From Pseudomonadota bacterium (GTDB taxonomy: Bacteria > Pseudomonadota > Gammaproteobacteria > Steroidobacterales > Woeseiaceae): a stretch of 6,541 nucleotides of DNA. Location of the stretch: the NCBI GenBank assembly GCA_022565135.1, contig JADFKA010000104.1, positions 1-6,541 on the forward strand, in the 5' to 3' direction. Position numbers and translations under genes: made by a program. Positions 1-5,379 of this stretch are shown here, one piece after another. The notes below the pieces were generated by a model. That model was not told the origin of the DNA, did not search any database, and saw only the letters and a list, made by a program, of their open reading frames with translations. Within the stretch, counting starts at the first letter, position 1. The number at the start of each line of letters is the position of its first letter.

Positions 1-560
1 CAGACCTTATCGCCGCTCATGCCCAGTTTGCCAGGAAAACCCAGCAGTACCGACATCTGCTCGAGGCTGGCCCGTCCCCGCGGCTGAAAGCCGGCCAGCA
101 CATCCATGAGGTCGATGTGCCGCCAGTGGAATCGGCTCAGGTAGTTGTTGTAGCGAAACTCCCTGTCCGAGTCACCTTTTTCCCAGTAACGCGGCGCCTG
201 TATCGAGTGTTTCAGCGCGCGATAATTCAGCACCGGCAGATCGAAGCCACCGCCATTCCATGAAATGAGGTCAGGCGTATAACGATCCACGCCGTCAAAA
301 AATCGGCGCAACAGTTCGGCCTCGTCCGAATCTTCGTTACCGAGGCTCCAGACGCGAAAATCCTCGCCCGACCGCAGCGCGACGGCAATCGCCACAATGC
401 GGTGCTGATGCAACGGCAGGAATTCGCTGCCCGTCGCCTGCAACTGCCTGAATATCATCGCCGACGCAACGTCCTCGTCAGACAAATCGGCAAGGTCCCA
501 CATGCGACGCCCGAATTCGACGTCGGGAATCGTCTCGATATCAAACGAAAAGCAATTCAT
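1..560 (-). CDS. 3'-5' exonuclease, PolB-exonuclease-like family (partial, 3' end outside window)
   Basis: Reading leftward from an ATG at 560-558, the frame stays open for 186 codons to the window edge. The translation starts MNCFSFDIETIPD. It carries the DEDD-type ExoI motif (D7, E9 in DIET) and an ExoII-like motif WNGGGFDLPVL (residues 101-111, N102 and D107). H148-x-D150 and a GFPGK-x-GMSGDKV stretch (174-186) follow. These match the family of predicted 3'-5' exonucleases related to the DNA polymerase B proofreading domain (Pfam DNA_pol_B_exo2). The third acidic motif should lie in the missing C-terminal part, so an intact active site cannot be confirmed. The start overlaps the acpS stop (ATGA). 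No Shine-Dalgarno sequence is visible upstream, so translation probably depends on ribosomes finishing acpS. The start is fixed because DIET must lie near the N-terminus. A role in DNA or RNA end processing is inferred from the family; the substrate is unknown. Confidence 0.88.
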   Translation of the reverse strand, partial: MNCFSFDIETIPDVEFGRRMWDLADLSDEDVASAMIFRQLQATGSEFLPLHQHRIVAIAVALRSGEDFRVWSLGNEDSDEAELLRRFFDGVDRYTPDLISWNGGGFDLPVLNYRALKHSIQAPRYWEKGDSDREFRYNNYLSRFHWRHIDLMDVLAGFQPRGRASLEQMSVLLGFPGKLGMSGDKV

Positions 561-955
561 GACGATGCAGGAGTCGAGATGGATTCGACAACGGCGAACG
601 CGATTATGAGACCAGCATCGTCCGTCAGGCTGACATGTCCAGCACCGATTCCAAGTTGCGCACAGACCTCTCGACCACGCTCGGACCAGATGATCAGCGG
701 TCGACCCCAGTCATTATTGACAATGCCGACATCACGTAACCAAATGCCGTGCCTGAAGCCGGTGCCCATCGCCTTTGCCGCTGCTTCCTTACCGGCGAAA
801 CGCATCGCAAGGAAGCGCACGGGCCACTTGCTCTTGCGGAACAACTCAATTTCTTCATCCATGAGCAGTCGACGCACGAAATGCTCGCCGAATCGATCAT
901 AGGTGGCTTCGATTCGGGACAGTTCAACGACGTCCGTCCCAATGCCAAATATCAT
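557..955 (-). CDS. acpS: Holo-[acyl-carrier-protein] synthase
   Basis: AcpS transfers 4'-phosphopantetheine from coenzyme A to a serine of apo-acyl carrier protein in the cytoplasm, making the active carrier for fatty acid synthesis. The 132-residue product is close to the usual length of about 126. It starts with the family signature GIGTDVVELSRIE (residues 4-16, with the Mg-binding D8). It has the second signature RFAGKEAAAKAMGTG (52-66, with E57 as the other metal ligand) and the C-terminal HVSLTDD block (107-113). All expected conserved residues are present. The ATG at 955-953 lies 7 nt after the pdxJ stop, and an AAGGGTGA-like ribosome-binding site sits over the end of pdxJ (about 963-970). 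The stop overlaps the next gene's ATG. The pdxJ-acpS pairing is standard in Gammaproteobacteria. Confidence 0.97.
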   Translation of the reverse strand: MIFGIGTDVVELSRIEATYDRFGEHFVRRLLMDEEIELFRKSKWPVRFLAMRFAGKEAAAKAMGTGFRHGIWLRDVGIVNNDWGRPLIIWSERGREVCAQLGIGAGHVSLTDDAGLIIAFAVVESISTPASS

Positions 956-962
956 GATCGGC

Positions 963-1703
963 TCACCCTTCGCGTGCCTGCAGCATCAGGCGTTTCATCT
1001 CGCTGACGGCCATTGCGAGTCCTGCAAAGACTGCGCGCGAAATAATCGCGTGACCAATATTGAGTTCGACTACCTGATCGATAGTGGCAATTGCCGCTAC
1101 ATTTTCGTAGTGAAGTCCGTGGCCTGCATTGATTGTAAGTCCGAGATCATGACCGTATTCGGCCGCGGTCCGAACGCGTTCGAGTTCACTTCGCTGCTCG
1201 TCACCTGCGGCATCGGCATAACTTCCGGTATGCAGCTCGACCACTGGCGCGCCGACCGCTACGGCCGCATCAAGTTGCAGCGGGTCCGGATCGATAAACA
1301 ACGACACGCGAATACCTGCATCGGCCAGCCGCGTGCACGCGTCACGGACCTTATCTATTTGACCGTCGACGTCCAGGCCTCCTTCTGTAGTGAGCTCCTC
1401 CCGTTTCTCAGGAACGAGGCAGACATCGGACGGGGCGATTGCCGTGGCGATGCCCAGCATTTCATCGGTAACAGCGATTTCGAGGTTCATATGCGTGCGC
1501 ATTATCTCGTTTATCGCAATAAGATCGCTATCTTGAATATGCCGACGATCCTCTCGCAAGTGGACCGTAATGCTGTCAGCGCCAGCCTGTTCAACCATGG
1601 CGGCCGCTTCCGCGGGTCTTGGGTATGGCGTGCCTCGCGCCTGCCGCAGGGTTGCGACATGGTCAATATTGACCCCAAGTTGCAGTGGTTTCGAATTTGG
1701 CAC
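963..1703 (-). CDS. pdxJ: Pyridoxine 5'-phosphate synthase
   Basis: PdxJ condenses 1-deoxy-D-xylulose 5-phosphate with 3-amino-2-oxopropyl phosphate to form pyridoxine 5'-phosphate, the ring-closing step of the DXP-dependent vitamin B6 pathway. The 246-residue protein aligns by eye with E. coli PdxJ (243 aa) along its whole length. Landmarks are GVNIDHVATLRQARGT (10-25), ITVHLREDRRHI (45-56, with the catalytic-type H48), MNLE ending at E75, LVPEKREELTTEGGLD (96-111), NAGHGL (192-197, with H195) and ELNIGHAIISRAV near the C-terminus. The start is GTG at 1703-1701: a GGAG lies 7 nt upstream, and the next conserved block begins only nine residues in. It follows recO by 33 nt, and that spacer carries a copy of the repeat also found before recO. 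Confidence 0.97.
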   Translation of the reverse strand: MPNSKPLQLGVNIDHVATLRQARGTPYPRPAEAAAMVEQAGADSITVHLREDRRHIQDSDLIAINEIMRTHMNLEIAVTDEMLGIATAIAPSDVCLVPEKREELTTEGGLDVDGQIDKVRDACTRLADAGIRVSLFIDPDPLQLDAAVAVGAPVVELHTGSYADAAGDEQRSELERVRTAAEYGHDLGLTINAGHGLHYENVAAIATIDQVVELNIGHAIISRAVFAGLAMAVSEMKRLMLQAREG

Positions 1704-1706
1704 TTA

Positions 1707-1731
1707 AGTACTCCGTCAAGGTGGTACTAGC
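1707..1731 (-). repeat. Twin leader element, copy 1 (before pdxJ)
   Basis: This 25-nt stretch matches 2488-2512 at 21 of 25 positions in the same orientation. It ends 3 nt before the GTG start of pdxJ and contains its GGAG. On the minus strand both copies contain a 20-nt core bounded by GTAC at each end (1708-1711 and 1724-1727), with CCTTGA conserved between. In RNA, AGUAC (1728-1724) can pair with GUACU (1711-1707), followed inward by two C-G pairs after an unpaired C and an A-A mismatch. This copy therefore folds less well than copy 2. Confidence 0.75.
1711..1714 (-). promoter_or_regulatory. Ribosome-binding site of pdxJ (supports GTG start)
   Basis: GGAG on the minus strand, followed by 7 nt (TACTTAA) and the GTG of pdxJ. 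It supports the non-ATG start and lies inside the repeated element at 1707-1731. Confidence 0.7.
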
Positions 1732-1743
1732 CCGGACTAGACC
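1723..1743 (-). other. Possible RNA hairpin over the recO stop codon
   Basis: On the minus strand GGTCTAG (1743-1737) can pair with CTAG-T-ACC (1730-1723), giving 7 bp with one bulged base and a 6-nt loop. It contains the recO TAG stop. It shares bases 1723-1728 with the stem of the twin leader element, so the two folds exclude each other. No U-run follows, so it is not an intrinsic terminator. Short inverted repeats arise by chance, hence the low confidence. Confidence 0.35.
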
Positions 1744-2483
1744 GCGCCTTTGCAATCCGGGATTCTAGCGCGATGCAAGTCAACGAGCACCTTGCGACTC
1801 TTGAGCTCCTTGCCGCCGAGATGAAAGGCAATGACCTCACGCAGCAAACGGTTCGCGGCGCGCAGGACATCGGGCTCATCGAAGCGAAGCTCACCAATGG
1901 CCAACAACCGAGCCCCTGAAAAAACCAACGCCCCGGCCGATCGATTTACAGGCACCGGACCTTGCTCGAATCGGTACTCATAATTTTGCGCCGGTTTGAG
2001 TGCCTCCTGCGAGTCGAACTCGTAATTGAGATTCAATGCATAGCCGACCTGTCGCATTAACTCAATTTCAAACTGCCGCAGGCATGCGGCCACATTTTTC
2101 GTCACGGCCAGTGCTTGAATCGTCTGGCCGTAAATATCAAATATCCCGGGCTGCGGATCGTGGCGGTGCAGCAGATGCAACAACAATTCATTGACGTAGA
2201 AACCAGAGAGCAAAGCGTCTCCCGACAGGCTTATCGGTGCGCCACGAATTTCCGCACCTGTCAAAGTGCCAAGATCAGAACGTTGCACCCACGACATCGA
2301 CAGCGGCATGAAAGGCCGCAAGACGCCACGAAGGCGAGACTTGGCGCCACGGCTGCCCCTTGCAACAAGCGCGAGTCTGCCGTGATCATGACTGATTACG
2401 TCGAGAATCTGGCTGGAATCGCGAAACGGTCGGTGATGCAGAATAAATGCGGGTTGCTGCTGGACTCGCCTGGTTGTGGTCAT
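1737..2483 (-). CDS. recO: DNA repair protein RecO
   Basis: RecO works with RecR (and RecF) to load RecA onto SSB-coated single-stranded DNA in gap repair, and can anneal complementary strands. The product has 248 residues, against about 242 in E. coli. The N-terminal block, roughly residues 10-80, includes AFILHHRPFRDSSQILDVIS, then HGRLALVARGSRG, and has the pattern of the RecO OB-fold. The rest looks helical, with FYVNELLLHLL (95-105) and FEIELMRQVGYALNL, which are typical RecO positions. The four-cysteine zinc finger of some RecO proteins is absent, as it is in the E. coli protein. The ATG at 2483-2481 follows the era stop by 42 nt. Its only ribosome-binding-like sequence is a GGTG at 2495-2492, inside a predicted hairpin. 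The gene is bracketed by two copies of a 25-nt repeat. Confidence 0.95.
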   Translation of the reverse strand: MTTTRRVQQQPAFILHHRPFRDSSQILDVISHDHGRLALVARGSRGAKSRLRGVLRPFMPLSMSWVQRSDLGTLTGAEIRGAPISLSGDALLSGFYVNELLLHLLHRHDPQPGIFDIYGQTIQALAVTKNVAACLRQFEIELMRQVGYALNLNYEFDSQEALKPAQNYEYRFEQGPVPVNRSAGALVFSGARLLAIGELRFDEPDVLRAANRLLREVIAFHLGGKELKSRKVLVDLHRARIPDCKGAV

Positions 2484-2487
2484 GGCT

Positions 2488-2512
2488 AGTACACCATCAA
2501 GGTAGTACCAGC
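2488..2512 (-). repeat. Twin leader element, copy 2 (before recO)
   Basis: This is the second copy of the element at 1707-1731 (21 of 25 identical, same orientation), ending 4 nt before the recO ATG. Its RNA folds well. GCUGGUAC (2512-2505) pairs with GUACUAGC (2492-2485), including one G-U pair. Then comes a bulged U (2504), and ACC (2503-2501) pairs with GGU (2495-2493) around a UUGAU loop. That is an 11-bp stem ending one base before the start codon. The GGUG that would serve as the ribosome-binding site lies in the 3' arm. The pairing is read directly from the sequence; a regulatory effect is inferred. Confidence 0.75.
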
Positions 2513-2523
2513 GGGTCGCTGAT
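2507..2523 (-). other. Possible RNA hairpin between era and recO
   Basis: AUCAGCG (2523-2517) can pair with CGCUGGU (2513-2507) around an ACC loop: 7 bp including one U-G pair, with a perfect 5-bp core CAGCG/CGCTG. It uses bases 2507-2512, which are also needed for the base of the twin-element stem, so the two structures compete. There is no U-run, so it is not a terminator of the usual kind. Confidence 0.4.
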
Positions 2524-2525
2524 GC

Positions 2526-3419
2526 TTATGGCGACTCATAGCCGAGGCGATGCAGATCTTTCTCGCTATCAGACCAGTTGTCCTTGACCTTGACCCAAAG
2601 CTCGAGATGTACGCGCCGGGACAGTCGTTCGCTCAATTCAATACGAGCCGATCTACCAACTTTCTTCAAAATATTGCCGCCCTTGCCAACGACCATGCCT
2701 TTCTGGCTATCGCGTTCTACCCAGATGATCGCATTGATTGTAATGCGCTGCGCGTCCTGGTCGTAGCGCTCGATCTGCACGGTCAGACCATAGGGCAGTT
2801 CCTGATGCAGCAAAATAGTCAGCTTTTCGCGGATGACCTCGGAAGCATGAAACTCGGCGCTGCGATCCGTTAGCATGTCCTCGGGAAACAGTGGTGGCGA
2901 TTCGGGCAGGAATGCCGGTATACACTGAAGCAATGCGTCGAGATTGTCGTGCTTGCGGGCCGATATCGGCAAGATCTCCGCGAAATCGTATCGCTCCGCC
3001 ATCACCGCAATGGTTTCGAGTAATTGTTCCTTGGGATTCACACGATCAACTTTGTTGAGAAGCGCGATAACCGGCGCACGATTCTTTCGCAGGCGTTGCA
3101 GAACATCGTTGTCTTCGTCGGTCCAATGCGTCGCATCGCTGACGAATAGCACAAGATCCGCGTCGACGAGTGCATTGACGGCCGTGCGGTTCATCATGCG
3201 ATTCATCGCTTTACCAGCCTTGCGATGCAATCCCGGTGTGTCGACGAAAATGATCTGGGTGTCCATCATCGTGTACACAGCCAGAATCCGGTGGCGGGTA
3301 GTCTGTGGCTTGTGCGTGACGATGCTGACCTTGCTACCCATGATCGCGTTGACCAAGGTGGACTTGCCTACATTCGGCCGCCCGACAACGGCAACGAATC
3401 CGCAACGCGATTGCGTCAT
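2526..3419 (-). CDS. era: GTPase Era, 30S ribosome assembly factor
   Basis: Era is a GTPase that binds the 3' end of 16S rRNA and checks maturation of the 30S subunit, partly at the inner membrane. The 297-residue product is close to the E. coli length of 301. The GTPase motifs appear in order: G1 GRPNVGKST (13-21), a TT pair in the G2 region (40-41), G3 DTPG (60-63), G4 NKVD (122-125) and G5 SAR (153-155). The C-terminal KH RNA-binding domain shows VGKGGNILKKVG (244-255) and ends with ELWVKVKDNW and LGY. The ATG at 3419-3417 overlaps the rnc stop (ATGA), and the upstream sequence has only a weak ribosome-binding match, which suggests coupling to rnc translation. In E. coli rnc and era share a transcript that RNase III cleaves in its leader. 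No such leader is in this spot, because rnc is preceded by DUF4845. Confidence 0.98.
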   Translation of the reverse strand: MTQSRCGFVAVVGRPNVGKSTLVNAIMGSKVSIVTHKPQTTRHRILAVYTMMDTQIIFVDTPGLHRKAGKAMNRMMNRTAVNALVDADLVLFVSDATHWTDEDNDVLQRLRKNRAPVIALLNKVDRVNPKEQLLETIAVMAERYDFAEILPISARKHDNLDALLQCIPAFLPESPPLFPEDMLTDRSAEFHASEVIREKLTILLHQELPYGLTVQIERYDQDAQRITINAIIWVERDSQKGMVVGKGGNILKKVGRSARIELSERLSRRVHLELWVKVKDNWSDSEKDLHRLGYESP

Positions 3420-4102
3420 TTCACGGTGCCATTGGCGATTTCCGCCAGCATCCTTTGCGCAGATTCCTGTTCGGCGTTGCGTCGGGTTTTTCCGCCACCA
3501 CTGGTTTTAATCTCACACTCATTGATCGAACAACGGACTTCGAATTGCTGACGATGCGCCTTACCCGTGACATTGACAAGCTCATACTCCGGCAATCCCA
3601 GGCCCCTTGCCTGCAGCCACTCCTGCAGCTGGGTCTTCGGATCGCGAAGTTCATCAGCGGAAGGCATGTCGTATAACCTGTCGCCGAAAGCCCGCTCGAC
3701 AACGCATCTAGCCGCATCAAATCCAGCATCCATGTAAACGGCGCCAAATATCGCTTCGAGAGCATCTGCGAGAATCGACTCACGCCGATGACCACCTGTT
3801 TTGCGTTCGCCACTGCCCAGTATCAAATGCTCGCCAAGCCCAAGGCCCAACGCAAGTTCCGCGAGCGACGTGTCTTTCACGAGAGACGCGCGCAACCTGC
3901 TCAGATCGCCTTCCGGCGCGTTCGCGTGCGAACGAAACACGACTTCGGATATGACGAAGTCCAGAACTGCATCGCCAAGAAATTCAAGACGTTCATTGTT
4001 ATCACCCGGCACGCTGCGATGCGTCAACGCCTGTTGCAGGAGCCGAATATCCGAAAACTGATAATCCAGCGTTTTCTTGAGCCAGGTCTCAGCCTTGTCC
4101 AA
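3416..4102 (-). CDS. rnc: Ribonuclease III
   Basis: RNase III cuts double-stranded RNA, including the 30S rRNA precursor, and helps control many mRNAs. The 228-residue product matches the usual length (226 in E. coli). The nuclease domain has the signature NERLEFLGDAVL (36-47) with E37, E40 and D44. ESILADALEAIFG (108-120) supplies D113 and E116, so the metal-binding set is complete. The double-stranded RNA-binding domain starts near DPKTQLQEWLQ (154-164) and runs to the C-terminus, with GGGKTRRNAEQESAQ near its end. The start is TTG at 4102-4100: AGGGGG lies just upstream and the resulting N-terminus fits the family. It follows the DUF4845 stop by 8 nt and overlaps era by 4 bp. Confidence 0.97.
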   Translation of the reverse strand: MDKAETWLKKTLDYQFSDIRLLQQALTHRSVPGDNNERLEFLGDAVLDFVISEVVFRSHANAPEGDLSRLRASLVKDTSLAELALGLGLGEHLILGSGERKTGGHRRESILADALEAIFGAVYMDAGFDAARCVVERAFGDRLYDMPSADELRDPKTQLQEWLQARGLGLPEYELVNVTGKAHRQQFEVRCSINECEIKTSGGGKTRRNAEQESAQRMLAEIANGTVK

Positions 4103-4106
4103 CGTT

Positions 4107-4112
4107 CCCCCT
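4107..4112 (-). promoter_or_regulatory. Ribosome-binding site of rnc (supports TTG start)
   Basis: AGGGGG on the minus strand, then 4 nt (AACG) and the TTG of rnc. The A and first G are also the last two bases of the DUF4845 TAG stop. Such close packing suggests that ribosomes leaving DUF4845 can restart on rnc. Confidence 0.65.
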
Positions 4113-4542
4113 ATCGGCGTATGAGGACAGTCTTATCGAAATGTACCGTGAATGAAATGTTACCAATGAATGGAGCTGGGTGATCATAGACGGCCGCAAC
4201 CTCAAGACCACCATCGACTGCAGTGACTTTCACGTCACGTGCGGAAATTACGCTGACACTCTCGATATCGAACCGTCGTGATATCGATCGACGAACAATG
4301 GCCCGAGTTGCATTTTGTCCATCAAATTCCTCAAATACGCCGTTCACGACACCGATGATTTTCATGTAGTTCAGATACACGGGCGTCAGGCGCAGTGCAG
4401 CGAACGCGAACATGCCGAAGAAAACCGCGAATATGATAAAGCCGATCGTTGTCACACCGGCCTGGCGCCGCAACTTGTGTCGATGAATGTTGTTTTGCAT
4501 ATTTAGCATGCCGTTTGTTGAACTGCGTGGTCGCGCGAGCAC
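4111..4542 (-). CDS. DUF4845 family small membrane protein
   Basis: This is a conserved protein of unknown function, typical of the lepB-rnc gap in non-enteric Gammaproteobacteria such as Pseudomonas. With the GTG start at 4542 it has 143 residues; ATGs at 4509 and 4500 would give 132 and 129, closer to the family's usual length of roughly 120-130. A basic stretch (HRHKLRRQ, residues 20-27) precedes one hydrophobic segment (about 33-50, TIGFIIFAVFFGMFAFAA). RLTPVYLNYMKI and a short soluble domain follow, with the C-terminal motif FTVHFDKTVLIRR. Positive charge before the helix suggests N-in, C-out insertion into the inner membrane. The start is undecided: a GGAGG lies only 2 nt before the GTG, and neither ATG has a clear ribosome-binding site. 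Family membership rests on position, size, topology and the terminal motif. Confidence 0.85.
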   Translation of the reverse strand: MLARPRSSTNGMLNMQNNIHRHKLRRQAGVTTIGFIIFAVFFGMFAFAALRLTPVYLNYMKIIGVVNGVFEEFDGQNATRAIVRRSISRRFDIESVSVISARDVKVTAVDGGLEVAAVYDHPAPFIGNISFTVHFDKTVLIRR

Positions 4543-4544
4543 CG

Positions 4545-4549
4545 CCTCC
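4545..4549 (-). promoter_or_regulatory. GGAGG upstream of DUF4845
   Basis: A strong Shine-Dalgarno-like GGAGG. It lies 2 nt from the GTG at 4542, closer than usual, and more than 30 nt from the in-frame ATGs at 4509 and 4500, which is too far. It favours the GTG start but does not settle it. Confidence 0.4.
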
Positions 4550-4585
4550 AGCTGTCGATTACACCAAATTTAGCGCAATATTAAT

Positions 4586-4606
4586 GTGCAATTCGGTGAC
4601 TTGCAC
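4586..4606. repeat. Perfect inverted repeat in the lepB-DUF4845 spacer
   Basis: GTGCAA (4586-4591) and TTGCAC (4601-4606) are perfect reverse complements separated by 9 nt. They lie in the 68-nt spacer 4543-4610, the longest gap in the window and visibly A+T-richer than the genes around it. On the minus strand the 4606-4601 arm (GTGCAA) sits 17 nt before TAATAT (4583-4578). Together they resemble a weak sigma-70 promoter (3 of 6 and 4 of 6 consensus matches). The repeat could be an operator, an RNA hairpin or chance. No U-run follows, so it is not a standard terminator. Confidence 0.4.
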
Positions 4607-4610
4607 CACA

Positions 4611-5366
4611 TTATTGAATCTTGCTGCCAACCCGCTCCCAGCGCGGCCAGCTCAAGCCATCCATATGCATCCAGATACGCACCGCTTCTCCCACGAGGTT
4701 CGTTTCCGGAATAGCCTGAATGAAGCGGCTGTCCTTGCTGTTATCGCGATTGTCGCCCATGACAAAAAAATGTCCGGCCGGAACACTAAAGGTACCGTCT
4801 TTCCAGTTATTGGTTTCGTCCGTGATCAGGATTTCGTGTCGCCTGTCACCCAATTGCTCGACAAACCTCGGCTCGAGCGGGGTCGCGTCAGCGTGAATTT
4901 CCAGGTCAATTTTCTCGCCGTTGATAGTCAGCCGATGCCGCTCATAAACGATCTTGTCGCCGGGCAAGCCAACAACGCGTTTGATGTAGTTAATACTCGG
5001 ATCGGACGGCAGACGGAAAACAATAACATCACCGCGCTCGGGAGCACCAGTTTCAAGGATCTTGAATTCCGTCACGGGAAGCCGGAGACCATACGCGTAT
5101 TTCTTGACAAAGATGAAGTCGCCTTGCAATAGCGTCGGCATCATTGATCCTGACGGAATCCGAAAGGGTTCGAATACGAATGACCGAATAAAAAGTACAA
5201 ACAACAAAACCGGGAAGAAGGAACGCGAATACTCCACAATTATTCTTCGTGTAGTGGAGCCACTGCCGTCTTCACGGTTCCTCGCCCACACAAACTTGTC
5301 GAATGCCACAATGACGCCGGAGAATAGCGTCAGTACGGTCAAAACCAATGCCAGATTAATACTCAA
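4611..5366 (-). CDS. lepB: Signal peptidase I
   Basis: LepB removes signal peptides from exported proteins at the outer face of the inner membrane, using a Ser-Lys dyad. The 251-residue product has two N-terminal membrane segments (about 4-22 and 50-65). The catalytic domain has box B PSGSMMPTL (71-79, nucleophile S74), box D YIKRVVGLPGD (127-137, general base K129) and box E MGDNRDNSKDSR (203-214). All catalytic boxes are intact. The protein is shorter than E. coli LepB (324 aa) but in the normal range for many Gammaproteobacteria. The start is TTG at 5366-5364. An in-frame TGA lies two codons upstream, and the next candidate starts, TTG codons 7 and 9, would shorten the first membrane helix. 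It follows lepA by 9 nt. Confidence 0.97.
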   Translation of the reverse strand: MSINLALVLTVLTLFSGVIVAFDKFVWARNREDGSGSTTRRIIVEYSRSFFPVLLFVLFIRSFVFEPFRIPSGSMMPTLLQGDFIFVKKYAYGLRLPVTEFKILETGAPERGDVIVFRLPSDPSINYIKRVVGLPGDKIVYERHRLTINGEKIDLEIHADATPLEPRFVEQLGDRRHEILITDETNNWKDGTFSVPAGHFFVMGDNRDNSKDSRFIQAIPETNLVGEAVRIWMHMDGLSWPRWERVGSKIQ

Positions 5367-5374
5367 AACTCAAA

Positions 5375-5379
5375 CTCAC
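5375..5379 (-). promoter_or_regulatory. Ribosome-binding site of lepB (supports TTG start)
   Basis: GTGAG on the minus strand, 8 nt before the TTG of lepB, overlapping the TGA stop of lepA. The match is modest, but together with the upstream in-frame stop it makes the TTG start the most plausible one. Confidence 0.5.

Noticed and set aside
402..902. Open frame of 166 codons on the plus strand
   Set aside because: It is antisense to acpS and the exonuclease; its Arg- and Ser-rich composition is typical of a shadow frame.
903..1730. Open frame of 275 codons on the plus strand
   Set aside because: It is antisense to pdxJ and the start of acpS, both unmistakable from full-length conserved motifs. 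Its translation resembles no family I recognise and it lacks a ribosome-binding site.
1737..2483. recO as a decayed or foreign gene because it is bracketed by repeats
   Set aside because: The frame is intact at normal length, the conserved RecO features are present, and base composition looks like its neighbours. Its place between era and pdxJ is the usual one.
2507..2523. Rho-independent terminator between era and recO
   Set aside because: The hairpin is short and is followed by the twin leader element, not a U-run, and the downstream genes clearly belong to the same operon.
2944..3510. Open frame of 188 codons on the plus strand
   Set aside because: It is antisense to era and the end of rnc, with low-complexity Ser/Arg-rich content.
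4111..4542. Type IV prepilin-like or Tat signal in the DUF4845 protein (RRQAGVTTIGF)
   Set aside because: The glutamate expected five residues after a prepilin cleavage glycine is absent, and the twin arginine lacks the rest of the Tat consensus. A plain membrane anchor explains it better.
4449..5132. Open frame of 227 codons on the plus strand
   Set aside because: It lies opposite lepB and DUF4845. The lepB catalytic boxes show that the minus strand is coding, and this frame has no recognisable domain.
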